Below, piece by piece: positions 36,212-44,655 of a stretch of 64,000 bases of DNA (positions are counted from its first letter, which is position 1; each line of letters starts with the position of its first letter). Location of the stretch: contig JACDEI010000004.1 of NCBI GenBank assembly GCA_013816485.1, forward strand, positions 62,001 to 126,000. Reading direction: 5' to 3'. Under the pieces are notes generated by a model. It did not search any database. It was not told the DNA's origin and worked only from the letters and a program-made list of their open reading frames with translations. The DNA is from Planctomycetota bacterium. Lineage in GTDB: Bacteria; Planctomycetota; UBA11346. Position numbers and translations under genes: made by a program.

Positions 36212-36694
36212 TCAGGGACCGACCGCACGCCACATCGCCACTTCATCACAGTCGAGGAAGCGGTGGCAGCGGATGCACTCGCTCCAGACCTTGTCCGGCA
36301 AACGTGAGCGGTCGACCTTGGCAAAACCGAGCTTGGTGAAGAAGTCGACCTGGTAGGTCAGGCAGAAGACCCGCTCCAAGCCGATGCTGGAGGCTTCCGC
36401 ACAGCATGCCTCGACCAACTGACGACCAACACCTTGACCATGCGCTGACGCCGCCACCGCGAGTGCCTTCAACTCAGCGATCTTGTCGGTGTCGATGTGC
36501 AGGGCGGCGCAGCCGACCAGACCACCGATCTCGGCTTCAGCGATGATGAAGTCGCGGACGTTTTCGTAGAGTTCGCTGAGCGGCCGCGGCAACAGCAGCT
36601 TTTTCTCTGCCCAGTGCGAAAGCAGGCCGTGGATCCCGGGCACGTCTTTCAGACGTGCGGGACGGATGGTGATGGTGCCGATGGAAGTGGACAT
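36212..36694 (-). CDS. GNAT acetyltransferase (ArgA-like)
   Basis: A 160-residue GCN5-type acetyltransferase. The acetyl-CoA loop is visible as VAASAHGQGVGRQLV, preceded by the beta strand AELKALAV. The C-terminal KVWSECIRCHRFLDCDEVAM strongly resembles short stand-alone N-acetylglutamate synthases, which start arginine biosynthesis, with the typical Cys-rich end. No other arg gene is nearby, so the assignment is moderate. It sits in a minus-strand group with the coiled-coil gene and TylF. Confidence 0.78.
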   Translation of the reverse strand: MSTSIGTITIRPARLKDVPGIHGLLSHWAEKKLLLPRPLSELYENVRDFIIAEAEIGGLVGCAALHIDTDKIAELKALAVAASAHGQGVGRQLVEACCAEASSIGLERVFCLTYQVDFFTKLGFAKVDRSRLPDKVWSECIRCHRFLDCDEVAMWRAVGP

Positions 36695-36718
36695 GACGTG
36701 GGCCCGCTAGCCCTCAGC

Positions 36719-37078
36719 TCAATACCGCTTAATGCCGCCGGGCTTGGGCGCGCCCGCAGCCGCACCGCCCGAAGGCACCGGCACCGCCACCGCTTTTTCC
36801 TGCGGCGTGTACTGGTCGAGCCGGTCGATGATCTTGCCCAGGTACAAACGGCGCTGCTGGAGCGTCTCGACCTCGGCCTGACGTTTCTTCAACTCTTTGA
36901 TCTCCGGCTGCTCACCCAGGTACTGGGCGAGGAACTCTGCCTCGGCGATGGCGGTCAGCACATCGTTCAGGTCGGATTCGATCTTGATCAACTCTTCGGA
37001 ATACTTGTGCCGAAAGCGTTTCATCGCTTCCTTCTTCTGGCCTTCGGAAAGTTGAACGACGAGGGGTTGGAGCGGCAT
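36719..37078 (-). CDS. hypothetical coiled-coil protein
   Basis: A 119-residue protein of unknown function. Residues 14-90 are almost wholly helical and charged (KKEAMKRFRHKYSEELIKIE, IKELKKRQAEVETLQQRRLY), predicting a coiled-coil hairpin, and a Gly/Ala/Pro-rich flexible tail ends in GGIKRY. ATG 37078 is preferred; 12 more codons are open upstream. It begins 89 bases after folE2 and ends 24 bases before the GNAT gene, so cotranscription is likely. Confidence 0.65.
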   Translation of the reverse strand: MPLQPLVVQLSEGQKKEAMKRFRHKYSEELIKIESDLNDVLTAIAEAEFLAQYLGEQPEIKELKKRQAEVETLQQRRLYLGKIIDRLDQYTPQEKAVAVPVPSGGAAAGAPKPGGIKRY

Positions 37079-37167
37079 GGGTACGACCCTAGCAGCGGCC
37101 CGCTTCACGGGCAATCACGCATCGGTGGGATGGGGAGCGGGCGTCATGCCCGCCGATAGCGGTCAGC

Positions 37168-38136
37168 TCAGGCGCGGAAACCGCCGGCGACCCCTTTGAC
37201 CACGACGCTGACGGCGTCGTGCGGATGCAGGCTTTCGACGTGCACCGCTTCGACGCGGTAGTCGCTCAGGCGGTTGTCGGCGTCGAGTGCACGCTTCAGG
37301 CGACGACCGGCGTCTTCGCAGAACATCAGGTTGGCACCGTTCAGACGGGCGAACTCCTGTTCATCCTCGCGTTTGACCGCGGCCTGGACCGGGGTCTTCA
37401 ACGCGTTCTCGACCAGGTCGATGAGCTGCACGAAGGTCGGAGCCTGCTCGGCATCGGAGATCTCGACCTCCAGTTTGGCATAGCTGCGCTGGCTATGCGG
37501 CGTGGCCATGATCGACGATTCCTTGCCCAACCACGCGGCCATGTCGACGGTGGAGAGCATTTCACGGCCAGCGAAGTCCTCGCGAAACTTCTCCTGGATC
37601 AGTTGGCGCGCGAGCGCCGCCGAACACGGACAAGTGCTGGAGTACGCCGCGGTGATACCCAAACGGAAACGGAAGTGTCCGCCACGCAGTTCGCCCGACA
37701 CCGTCACCGGGTAGGTGCGCCACGAAGCGTTGTCGCTCACCAGCGCGCGACGCTTCACCGGCAGGTCGAAGGTCAGGTGGACGAAGGCCGAACGGCTGAT
37801 GCCGGCGTGCGAGCCGACGAACTGCGCGAGCAGGCGCTTGATCACCGTCAGGTTCAGCTCTTCGGCCGCGAGGAGTTCCTGCAGGGCGAGGAATAGCCGC
37901 GACATGTGGATGCCACGGGCCTTGGGGTCATCCAGGCTGACAAAGGCATCGGCCTTGGCGGGGCAAAGGAACAATACGCCGTCGTCGTCACGCAGACGGA
38001 CGGGGACCTCAATCTGGGCCATGCCGACCTTGTCGAGCGTGCCGCCGATGCGGGTGCGGGAATCCGTAGCCACGTCCGGCATCGCCTGACCGGCATTCAC
38101 AGATTGGTCGCCAGCAAGAGAGGGATCGGGGGCCAT
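37168..38136 (-). CDS. folE2: GTP cyclohydrolase I, type IB (FolE2)
   Basis: A 322-residue metal-flexible GTP cyclohydrolase that makes dihydroneopterin triphosphate for folate and/or queuosine. The family signature with the zinc/catalytic cysteine reads AYSSTCPCSAALAR, and SQRSYAKLEVEI plus the C-terminal HPHDAVSVV match FolE2. Length slightly exceeds the usual 260-300 because of a ~25-residue N-terminal tail. ATG 38136 has AGGA 9 bases upstream; a further 167 codons are open but non-homologous. FolE2 is often used under zinc limitation, and a Fur-family gene lies 2 kb away, but no direct link is seen. Confidence 0.92.
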   Translation of the reverse strand: MAPDPSLAGDQSVNAGQAMPDVATDSRTRIGGTLDKVGMAQIEVPVRLRDDDGVLFLCPAKADAFVSLDDPKARGIHMSRLFLALQELLAAEELNLTVIKRLLAQFVGSHAGISRSAFVHLTFDLPVKRRALVSDNASWRTYPVTVSGELRGGHFRFRLGITAAYSSTCPCSAALARQLIQEKFREDFAGREMLSTVDMAAWLGKESSIMATPHSQRSYAKLEVEISDAEQAPTFVQLIDLVENALKTPVQAAVKREDEQEFARLNGANLMFCEDAGRRLKRALDADNRLSDYRVEAVHVESLHPHDAVSVVVKGVAGGFRA

Positions 38137-38265
38137 GGGCAGTCCTGAGTTCGCAGGGTGGGCGATTTCCGCCCAGGAACAAGCGTTGCGCTTGAAACCT
38201 GACGCAAATTGGCTCTGCGAGCCTACATCCTTGCGCCAGGGACCCTGCCACAAGCATGCCGCGCC

Positions 38266-38859
38266 ATGCCTTCCACCCTCATTCTGGCCAGCACGTCCCG
38301 CTACCGCCGCGCCCTGATGGAGCGCTTGGGGTTGCCGTTCACTGCGCTGGCACCGGCCTGTGATGAGGATGCCCTCAAGGATTCGCGCTTGGCCCCGCAG
38401 GCCCTGGCGGAGTTCCTGGCCGAGGCCAAGGCCACCAGCATCGCACAGCAACAACCCGATGCGGTGGTCATCGGCAGTGATCAACTGGCCGCGGTCGAAG
38501 TCGCCGGCGCCTGGACCATCCTGGGCAAACCCGGCACCGCGGCCAAGGCGGTCGACCAACTCGCCCTGTTGAGCGGACGGACCCACGTGCTGATTACCGC
38601 GATGGTGGTCGCCCGCGGCACCGAGCGTTGGCGTCACACCGACGTGACGCGGTTGACCATGCGTCGCCTCGATCGCGCGGTGTTGGAGCGCTATGTCGCC
38701 GCCGACCAGCCACTCGACTGCGCGGGTGCCTACAAACTGGAATGTCGCGGCATCACCTTGTTCGACACCATCGACTCACAGGACGCCAGCGCGATCACCG
38801 GGCTGCCACTGTTGGCGCTGACGCGGATCCTGGCCGGACTGGGCTACGCCATTCCCTGA
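38266..38859 (+). CDS. Maf-family nucleotide pyrophosphatase (YceF-like)
   Basis: A 197-residue house-cleaning enzyme that hydrolyses non-canonical nucleoside triphosphates. The N-terminal phosphate-binding motif LILASTSRYRRALMERLGL is characteristic, followed by VVIGSDQLA and GKPGTAAKAVDQLALLSGRTH. The YxxxxxPLDCAGAYKLE region fits the YceF (m7GTP-preferring) branch. ATG 38266 is used; 19 upstream codons are open without similarity. Its end overlaps the dus gene on the other strand by 16 bases. Confidence 0.9.
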   Translation: MPSTLILASTSRYRRALMERLGLPFTALAPACDEDALKDSRLAPQALAEFLAEAKATSIAQQQPDAVVIGSDQLAAVEVAGAWTILGKPGTAAKAVDQLALLSGRTHVLITAMVVARGTERWRHTDVTRLTMRRLDRAVLERYVAADQPLDCAGAYKLECRGITLFDTIDSQDASAITGLPLLALTRILAGLGYAIP

Positions 38860-39860
38860 GTTCGCGCGGTGAACCACGCGCGTACCGCGTCGAGATCAGC
38901 GCAGCGTAGCAGTTGGGTGCGCTGGTCTTCCGCGTCGGCGAAGATTCCACCCGCTCGGTAGTAGCGCACCAACTGCTTGAGCTTCGCCAAGCTGCCGCGA
39001 CGGCCACGGACGGCCTCGACCGCGGCAGCATAACGCAACGCGAAGTCCGCAGCCTGCGCCAGTGTCGGTGCCGAAGCACCCGCGGCCTGGGCAAAGATCC
39101 ACGGATCAGCCAGCGCCGCGCGTCCGATCATCACGCCGTCGCAGCCGGTTTCACGCAGCAGGCGCGGCACATCGCTCGGCTCGTCGACACCACCGTTGCC
39201 GATCAGCGGAATACGTCGCGTCTGGCGATCACGTTCCTCGCGCGCGATGGCCAGCCACTCCCAGGTGGCCGGATGGGTGTAGGGTTGGCAACGCAGACGT
39301 GCGTGGACGGTGAGCATCGCGGCACCGGCTTCGACCACGGCGGCAACGATCTCGCGCAAGCGCGTCGGCGCATCGATGCCGACGCGGATCTTGGCCGACA
39401 CCGGCAACGACGTGGACTGCACCGCCGCACGCACGATACGCGCCAGCACCTCGGGTTTGCCGAGCAGTGCCGAACCGGCGCACTTGTTGAACACCACCGG
39501 CACGGGACAGCCGAAGTTGAGATCGATCCACGGCGCGCCAACGCGCTCGGCGGCAGCGATACTGGCCGGCAGGTGCTGCTCGTCCGCGGCCATGAACTGT
39601 ACGCCCACCGGGGTGTCGTCGCGTGGTGGTCCCAAATACCGTTTCACCACTTTGGCCGACATCGCTGAGACACTGATGCGGATGAATTCGGTGATCGCAC
39701 CGCCGACGCCACCGAGTGCGATCACCAGATCACGAAACACCGGATCGGTGACCCCTTCCATCGGGGCAAGGAAGACGCCATTGGGAAAAGTCAGCACCCG
39801 ACCTGTACGACCGGTGATGGCCAGGGTGCTGTTGGCGGGAACGCTGGAGACCACGGGCAT
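38844..39860 (-). CDS. dus: tRNA-dihydrouridine synthase
   Basis: A 338-residue flavoprotein reducing uridines in the tRNA D-loop with NADPH. FMN-binding and catalytic landmarks: FLAPMEGVTDPVFRDL at the start of the TIM barrel, catalytic Cys in DLNFGCPVPVV, the KIRVGIDA strand, HARLRCQ, and GNGGVDEPSD with GVMIGRAAL near the phosphate site. ATG 39860 is preferred over one 16 codons upstream. It lies next to a tRNA-Phe gene on the same strand, which has a terminator in between. Confidence 0.9.
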   Translation of the reverse strand: MPVVSSVPANSTLAITGRTGRVLTFPNGVFLAPMEGVTDPVFRDLVIALGGVGGAITEFIRISVSAMSAKVVKRYLGPPRDDTPVGVQFMAADEQHLPASIAAAERVGAPWIDLNFGCPVPVVFNKCAGSALLGKPEVLARIVRAAVQSTSLPVSAKIRVGIDAPTRLREIVAAVVEAGAAMLTVHARLRCQPYTHPATWEWLAIAREERDRQTRRIPLIGNGGVDEPSDVPRLLRETGCDGVMIGRAALADPWIFAQAAGASAPTLAQAADFALRYAAAVEAVRGRRGSLAKLKQLVRYYRAGGIFADAEDQRTQLLRCADLDAVRAWFTARTQGMA

Positions 39861-39967
39861 GACGGGATGCTGGCGAATCAGCCACGCGACACCAGCCGCG
39901 CACCGCACCAGCTATCAGTGAGGTCCAGGCCTGCGTGGCGATGACCCCAGGCCCACCTCCGCCGGAA

Positions 39968-40002
39968 AAAGCAAAACCCCCGGTTTTACCCGAGGGTTTT
40001 GG
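39968..40002 (-). terminator. Rho-independent terminator of tRNA-Phe
   Basis: On the minus strand, immediately after the tRNA, CCCTCGG pairs with CCGGGGG (one G-T wobble) around a GTAAAA loop and is followed by TTTTGCTTTTT. This is a standard intrinsic terminator. Confidence 0.88.
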
Positions 40003-40078
40003 TGGTGGCCTTGGCCGGAATCGAACCAGCGACACGCGGATTTTCAATCCGCTGCTCTACCAGCTGAGCTACAAGGCC
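40003..40078 (-). tRNA. tRNA-Phe (GAA)
   Basis: A complete cloverleaf on the minus strand: acceptor GGCCTTG pairs with CAAGGCC, D-arm GCTC/GAGC, anticodon stem GCGGA/TCCGC with loop TTGAAAA (anticodon GAA), and T-arm GCTGG-TTCGATT-CCGGC. The CCA end is encoded (40003-40005). It decodes UUU/UUC. An intrinsic terminator follows at once, so it is a single-gene transcript. Confidence 0.97.
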
Positions 40079-40202
40079 GCGTCAGCACCCCGTTTTGCGG
40101 GAGCGGCGGAGACTAGGAGTGGTCCCCGACAGCGCAAGTCAGGAGGAGCGGCCACCGTCCGACCGGTGCTTCCGGCACATTCAGCGTCCGCCCAGCGGAC
40201 GC

Positions 40203-40661
40203 TCACGCTTCCGCCGCGCCGGTCTGCTTCTGACAGTCGACGCAGCTGCCGTACAACTCCATACGGTGGTAGCTGATGACGAAACCGTGCTCGCGCGCGA
40301 CGGTGACCTGGAGGTCTTCGATCGCGTCGTTGTGGAACTCGATGATCTTGCCGCAGGAGGTGCACACCAGGTGGTCGTGGTGCTCCTTGTTGACCTCGCA
40401 CTCGAAGGTCGCCGAACCGCTGCCGAAGTGGCGTTTGGTCGCAACGCCCATCTCCACCAGCATGTTCACCGTGCGGTAGACCGTCGCGGCGCTGATCGTG
40501 CGATCGATCGCGCGCACGCGGTGATGGAGGTCTTCGACGGTGATGTGCTCATCGGCGCTGATGAAGGTCTCCACGATCGCCTGACGCTGGGTGGTCCAGC
40601 GCACGCCGCGCCGGCGGGCCTCGTCACGTACCCGGCGCATGATGTCATTGGGAGCTTTCAC
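40203..40661 (-). CDS. fur: Fur-family metal/peroxide-responsive repressor
   Basis: A 152-residue winged-helix regulator. The DNA-binding half contains RWTTQRQAIVETF and the recognition helix ISAATVYRTVNMLVEMG. The metal-sensing half has EHHDHLVCTSCGKIIEF with the conserved histidines and first zinc Cys pair, and a second Cys pair in GSCVDCQK. Fur versus PerR/Zur cannot be separated by eye. GTG 40661 is the most probable start (AGGG about 10 bases upstream); a long upstream open frame is not homologous. Divergent from mdh. Confidence 0.88.
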   Translation of the reverse strand: MKAPNDIMRRVRDEARRRGVRWTTQRQAIVETFISADEHITVEDLHHRVRAIDRTISAATVYRTVNMLVEMGVATKRHFGSGSATFECEVNKEHHDHLVCTSCGKIIEFHNDAIEDLQVTVAREHGFVISYHRMELYGSCVDCQKQTGAAEA

Positions 40662-40831
40662 GGGCGGCACCCTATGTGCCCACCTGCCGGAACAAGCCCA
40701 CCCGGAGGCCGGATGTGTGACAACCGTCGCCTTCCATCCGTGCCATGCATGGACTTCCCTTGACCACCGGTCGGGACTAGCCTCCGCCCGCCCTGGCAAC
40801 CAGGGTGCCCGCCCCACCAGGACCCCCTCCC

Positions 40832-41818
40832 ATGACCAAGCCCATCCGTGTTGCCGTGACCGGCGCTGCCGGCCAGATCTGCTACAGCCTCCTGCCGCGT
40901 ATCGCCAACGGCGACGTGTTCGGCAAGAACACCCCCGTGATCCTGCAACTGCTGGAGATCCCGGTCGACAAGGCGCAGGCGGCACTCAAGGGCGTGGGCA
41001 TGGAACTCGACGACTGCGCCTTCCCACTGCTGCAGGACATCGTCTTTGCCGACAACCCCGACGTCGCCTTCAAGGACGCCAACTGGTGCCTGCTGGTCGG
41101 CTCGAAGCCCCGTGGTCCGGGTATGGAGCGCGCCGACCTACTGAAGGACAACGGCAAGATCTTCATCGGTCAGGGCAAGAGCATCGACACCGTCGCTGCT
41201 GACGACTGCCGCGTCGCGGTGGTCGGCAATCCCTGCAACACCAACTGCATGATCGCCGCGCGTCAGGCCAAGCGCCTGCCGAAGGAACGCTTCACCGCGA
41301 TGGTGCGCCTCGACCAGAACCGCGCCTACACCCAGCTGGCCAAGAAGGCCGGCGTGCCGGTGACCGCGGTCAGCGACGTGATCGTGTTCGGCAACCACTC
41401 GCCGACCATGTTCCCTGATTTCGCCAATGGGAAGATCAACGGCAAGAAAGTCACCGACGTGATCAGCGATCACGCGTGGCTGAAGGACAACTTCATCCCC
41501 GACGTCGGCAAACGCGGCGCGGCGATCATCGCAGCGCGCGGCGTGTCGTCGGCGACCTCGGCCGCCAACGCCCTGATCGACCACGTGAAAGCGCTGACCA
41601 CGGTCGGCAACACCCTGCATTCGATCGCGGTCTACAGTGATGGTTCCTACGGGTTCAACGAAGGCGTGTGGGCTGGCATGCCGGTGCGCACTACTGCTCC
41701 AGGCACCTACACCGTCGACAAGAGCTTCGTCCACGACGAGTTCGCCAAGGGCAAGATCGCCGCGACCAACGCCGAACTGGTGGGCGAGCGCGATACGGTG
41801 AAGGAACTGCTGGGCTGA
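40832..41818 (+). CDS. mdh: malate dehydrogenase
   Basis: A 328-residue NAD-dependent enzyme interconverting malate and oxaloacetate. NAD-binding loop [19 protein letters not shown], substrate-binding [15 protein letters not shown] with its arginine loop, [10 protein letters not shown], and catalytic-His segment [13 protein letters not shown] all belong to the MDH type shared with cytosolic eukaryotic enzymes and many proteobacteria. ATG 40832 follows AGGA. It completes the TCA set with acnB, sucA, sucB and lpd. A terminator follows at 41848. Confidence 0.95.
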   Translation: MTKPIRVAVTGAAGQICYSLLPRIANGDVFGKNTPVILQLLEIPVDKAQAALKGVGMELDDCAFPLLQDIVFADNPDVAFKDANWCLLVGSKPRGPGMERADLLKDNGKIFIGQGKSIDTVAADDCRVAVVGNPCNTNCMIAARQAKRLPKERFTAMVRLDQNRAYTQLAKKAGVPVTAVSDVIVFGNHSPTMFPDFANGKINGKKVTDVISDHAWLKDNFIPDVGKRGAAIIAARGVSSATSAANALIDHVKALTTVGNTLHSIAVYSDGSYGFNEGVWAGMPVRTTAPGTYTVDKSFVHDEFAKGKIAATNAELVGERDTVKELLG

Positions 41819-41847
41819 ATCGCGACCAAGGCAAGATGATGTACAAG

Positions 41848-41880
41848 ACCCCACGTCGATCGGCGTGGGGTTCTGTATTT
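41848..41880 (+). terminator. terminator after mdh
   Basis: ACCCCACG pairs with CGTGGGGT (8 bp, 8-base loop) at 41848-41871, followed by the T-rich TCTGTATTT, 30 bases beyond the mdh stop. Confidence 0.75.
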
Positions 41881-41889
41881 CAGTTTCAC

Positions 41890-41929
41890 GGTGCGAGGTG
41901 CGAGGTGCGAGGTGCGAGGTGCGAGGTGC
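41890..41929. repeat. five tandem GTGCGAGG 8-mers
   Basis: A run of five head-to-tail copies of GTGCGAGG begins just after the mdh terminator and runs into the stop codon of the vapC gene on the other strand. Unlike the other arrays in this window no reverse-complement arm is nearby; one may have been lost. Confidence 0.9.
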
Positions 41930-42324
41930 TACGCCCAACGTACATCCGGGTGGTACGCCGTGATCAACGGATCACAGCTCACCAACATCAGCCGATGCCG
42001 ACGACTCTGTGCCACCAGCATGCGATCAAACGGATCACGATGATCCCACACCAGCATCGCCGCCAAGCGGGCGTCGTCGTGGTCGATCGGGAGATTACCA
42101 AAGCCCCAACGGCGGTGGTGTGAGGCGGGATCGGCAAGGTAGTCCTCGACACCGGTCAGCTTGCCGACGCGGTGCTTGATGCCGATTTCCCACACCACTG
42201 CGGCGGAGATGACGATCTCCTGCTTGGGATTGCGGATGCCTTTGGCGATCGGTGCCACCAACTGCGCATCGCCGGCCATCCACCACAACAACGCGTGGGT
42301 GTCGAGCAGCCAGCCGGCACTCAT
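41929..42324 (-). CDS. PIN-domain toxin (VapC-like)
   Basis: A 131-residue PIN ribonuclease. The first acidic residue is in LLDTHALLWWM, the second in SAAVVWEIGIKHRVGKL and the last in HRDPFDRMLVAQS, together forming the metal site. The start overlaps the antitoxin stop by ATGA, a standard type II toxin-antitoxin arrangement. It would cleave RNA when the antitoxin is lost. The stop codon abuts an 8-mer repeat array. Confidence 0.92.
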   Translation of the reverse strand: MSAGWLLDTHALLWWMAGDAQLVAPIAKGIRNPKQEIVISAAVVWEIGIKHRVGKLTGVEDYLADPASHHRRWGFGNLPIDHDDARLAAMLVWDHRDPFDRMLVAQSRRHRLMLVSCDPLITAYHPDVRWA

Positions 42325-42545
42325 CCCCAGGCACCGTGGTCATCGCCCACGGGCCCAAGAACGTCACCCCGGATGCGGCCGTGGAATTCCCCACCGGCGC
42401 GTGCCTGGGTCGTGGGCGGCACAGGCACCAGCCGCACACATGGTACGCCATCACGTGCAATCAGGACCTCGTCCCCCTTCAGGGCGCGGTCGATCAGGCC
42501 AGACAAGTGGGTCTTGGCTTCGTGGGTATTGGCCAGGGTGGTCAT
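42321..42545 (-). CDS. Phd/YefM-type antitoxin
   Basis: A 74-residue partner of the PIN toxin. The N-terminal HEAKTHLSGLIDRALKGDEVLIARDGVPCVRLVP is the Phd/YefM dimerisation and DNA-binding fold; the Gly-rich C-terminus should wrap the toxin. It has no ribosome binding site. A plausible promoter sits so close (see 42553-42580) that the message may be leaderless. Pairing of a Phd-type antitoxin with a PIN toxin is common. Confidence 0.9.
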   Translation of the reverse strand: MTTLANTHEAKTHLSGLIDRALKGDEVLIARDGVPCVRLVPVPPTTQARAGGEFHGRIRGDVLGPVGDDHGAWG

Positions 42546-42552
42546 GGCTGGG

Positions 42553-42580
42553 ATGTTAGTCCAGATGGTTAGCTAAGCAA
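42553..42580 (-). promoter_or_regulatory. candidate promoter of the toxin-antitoxin pair
   Basis: On the minus strand TTGCTT (42575-42580) and TAACAT (42553-42558) are separated by 16 bases. Transcription would begin at the antitoxin ATG itself. The small palindrome TTAGCTAA and two GTTAG repeats (plus strand) overlap it and could be operator half-sites for autoregulation. Confidence 0.45.
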
Positions 42581-42723
42581 GGATTGGGGGCATTATGCGC
42601 GCGAACTGCGCCTGCGCCTGCACGTCCTGGCCGTAACCCGCTGGGCCGGTAGGCGTGGCGTCGATGACGCCGGGCAAATATGGTCGCCGTAGGCGACGGA
42701 CTTTTCAGTCCGCCCCCGGCACA

Positions 42724-42756
42724 GATCCGTACTGGCGGATTTCCCGCATACGGCTC
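42724..42756 (-). ncRNA. group II intron domain V
   Basis: The minus-strand sequence starts GAGCCGTATGCGGGAAATCC and closes with CCAGTACGGATC. It folds into the 34-base hairpin with a GAAA-type tetraloop that is the catalytic heart of group II introns. A downstream GGCGGACT-GAAA-AGTCCG stem followed by CGCCTACGGCGAC is the expected domain VI with its branch-point region. Confidence 0.88.
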
Positions 42757-42761
42757 TTCCA

Positions 42762-44114
42762 TCAGGTACTGACGCGCAGGCGTTGATTGGGATAGGGATG
42801 GAGAATGGTCACTTTGGGTAGGTAACGGGCGGCAATTCGCTGCATCACTGCCCAAGTCGTTCCGCGCCCGGCTGCCTGGCTGCGGCGCCGAAGTGCGCGA
42901 CGCCATGCTTCAACGATCCGATAGCGAAAACTGTGAATCGCTGGGCTGTTCCCTGGTACGGCGTGATAGTTCAGCCAGCCTCGGACAACAGCACCCAGCC
43001 ACTTGCCCTGATCGGCCAGTGGCAAGGCACGGTTGGTCATGAGAGTCTGTCCGATTTTATGCACTGCTGCACCCAGTCGCTTGGCGATGGTGGTCCGGAT
43101 GATCGTGAAACCTCCATCCTTTCGCTGCTTCGCGCAATGATGCGTGAAGCCGAGAAAAGCGAATGTCTCTGGTCGCCGTTCTCCGCGCTTCGCCCGATTC
43201 GCCGTGGCGAACCGTCCGAATTCGATGAGTCGGGTTTTATCCGGGTGGAGCTTCAAGCTGAACTTCGCCAGGCGTTCGTGCAGGTCATGCAGGAAGCGCT
43301 CGGCTTTGTCCTTCGTCTTAAACCCCACCACAAAGTCATCGGCGTAACGGACGATAATGGTCTCGCCCGACGCGTCGTGACTGCGCCACCATTTTATCCA
43401 CAGATCCAGAACGTGATGCAGGTAGATGTTTGCCAGAAGCGGTGATATCACCGCGCCCTGGGGCGTCCCTACCGGCGTCTGTGACCAAGCACCGTCCTCG
43501 TTGACACCAGCGCGTAGCCACTTGCGTAGCAGGCGTAGTATCCGCGGGTCAGCCACTCGATGCTCCACGAACTTCATCAGCCACTCATGGTCGAGTGTGT
43601 CAAAGAAGCTCGTGATATCCGCGTCCACGATCCAGTTTACATTCCGCTCAGTGATTCCCACCCAGATCGCATCCAGCGCTTGGTGCTGGCTGCGCCCTGG
43701 GCGAAAACCATAGCTGAATCCAGCGAAGTCCTCCTCGTAGATAGCCTGGAGCACCCATACCACCGCGAGCTGGACGATCTTGTCTTCCAGTGCCGCGATG
43801 CCCAAGGGGCGCATGCGCCCATCGGCTTTGGGTATCCACACTCGCTTCGACGGAAGCGCCCGATACCGACCCTCGTGCACACGTCCGTGCAGGTCGGCCA
43901 GCCGTGGCGCCAAGTCTTCACCGTACTCCGTCCACGTCACCCCGTCGATACCGGACGACGCGTTTCGACTCAGCGAGCGATACGAGTCCTCCAGCATTCC
44001 CACAGTGATGTGGTGTAAGAGACTCGTGAACCGGATCTCCTTATTCCCTCTCGCTGCCTGTCGTATCCGTTCCAGTCCGCTCATCATGTGATCCGAGTCC
44101 TGAGTCTCGGGCAT
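42762..44114 (-). CDS. ltrA: group II intron reverse transcriptase/maturase
   Basis: A 450-residue intron-encoded protein. Reverse transcriptase blocks are complete: RVWIPKADGRMRPLGI, GFSYGFRPGRSQHQALDAIW, ADITSFFDTLDHEWL, GTPQGAVISPLLANIYLH and the catalytic IVRYADDFVVGF. The maturase (domain X) part follows with FAFLGFTHHC and VVRGWLNYHAVPGNSPAI, and the protein ends HPYPNQRLRVST just before domain V. No HNH endonuclease is present, so it likely inserts at replication forks or structured sites. The frame stays open 149 codons upstream (to 44561, PESC-containing), a segment that is intron RNA rather than conserved protein; ATG 44114 is chosen. Confidence 0.93.
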   Translation of the reverse strand: MPETQDSDHMMSGLERIRQAARGNKEIRFTSLLHHITVGMLEDSYRSLSRNASSGIDGVTWTEYGEDLAPRLADLHGRVHEGRYRALPSKRVWIPKADGRMRPLGIAALEDKIVQLAVVWVLQAIYEEDFAGFSYGFRPGRSQHQALDAIWVGITERNVNWIVDADITSFFDTLDHEWLMKFVEHRVADPRILRLLRKWLRAGVNEDGAWSQTPVGTPQGAVISPLLANIYLHHVLDLWIKWWRSHDASGETIIVRYADDFVVGFKTKDKAERFLHDLHERLAKFSLKLHPDKTRLIEFGRFATANRAKRGERRPETFAFLGFTHHCAKQRKDGGFTIIRTTIAKRLGAAVHKIGQTLMTNRALPLADQGKWLGAVVRGWLNYHAVPGNSPAIHSFRYRIVEAWRRALRRRSQAAGRGTTWAVMQRIAARYLPKVTILHPYPNQRLRVST

Positions 44115-44655
44115 GGTCGACCAGTCCAGATTTCCCAATGTCTCAGGCCTTCCCTCCCCCTTCCCTCGGCCGGCTGGCCTTCGGTGGATCAGCGGTACTA
44201 CGCCCTCGTCCGACTCCCCAGGAACGTGCATGACGGTCGTTTGGGTTGGTCCCTGCACCGTCCGATCCATACGGCCGACGCCGATGGATATTCCTGGGGT
44301 CTCCCGGTTCTCGTGCCTGAAGGTTCTTGCCGTGCGTCGGGTCTTCGATCCCGCCGGATCACCAAGCGCCTCGCTGTGGCGGCGCTCGGCATGTGGCCTT
44401 CCCCTTAATGTCATAGGGTCGGCATCCGGAAGATGCTTTCGGGACTCAGTGTCCGCGCCCGGCAATGCCCCTGTCAATGCTTCGGAGAACACCTCACGAT
44501 GCTGTCCGCATGACTCGGGGTCGCTGTGGTTTGCTATTCCTTCAGCGTACAACTCTTTCATTTGCTCCTTCAGACCGGTTTATCCCGGCGCTCGACATAT
44601 GCATATTGATCAATCTCCGACCCAGCACGCTGAATGACAATAAAAGGCGCAGCAC

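Larger units (their letters stand above)
42680..44655 (-). mobile_element. group II intron with reverse transcriptase
   Basis: The element runs on the minus strand. The 3' end is well defined: domain V at 42724-42756 and a domain VI-like stem just after it, ending near 42680-42684. The 5' end is less certain. It should precede the long open segment that starts at 44561, and candidates beginning GTGCT occur near 44655, directly after a CCGACG/CGTCGG hairpin. A 450-residue reverse transcriptase without endonuclease domain lies in domain IV. The intron sits upstream of the toxin-antitoxin pair, oriented the same way. It appears intact. Confidence 0.85.

Noticed and set aside
42573..42680. Possible exon ending ...GYGQDVQAQAQFARIMPPILA on the minus strand, interrupted by the intron
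   Set aside because: Open for only ~35 codons, no recognisable family, and no matching frame on the other side of the intron, so chance in GC-rich DNA is likely.
42762..44114. Reverse transcriptase as a retron, DGR or Abi-type defence RT
   Set aside because: Domain V, domain VI and maturase domain X identify a group II intron; no template/variable repeat pair or msr/msd structure.
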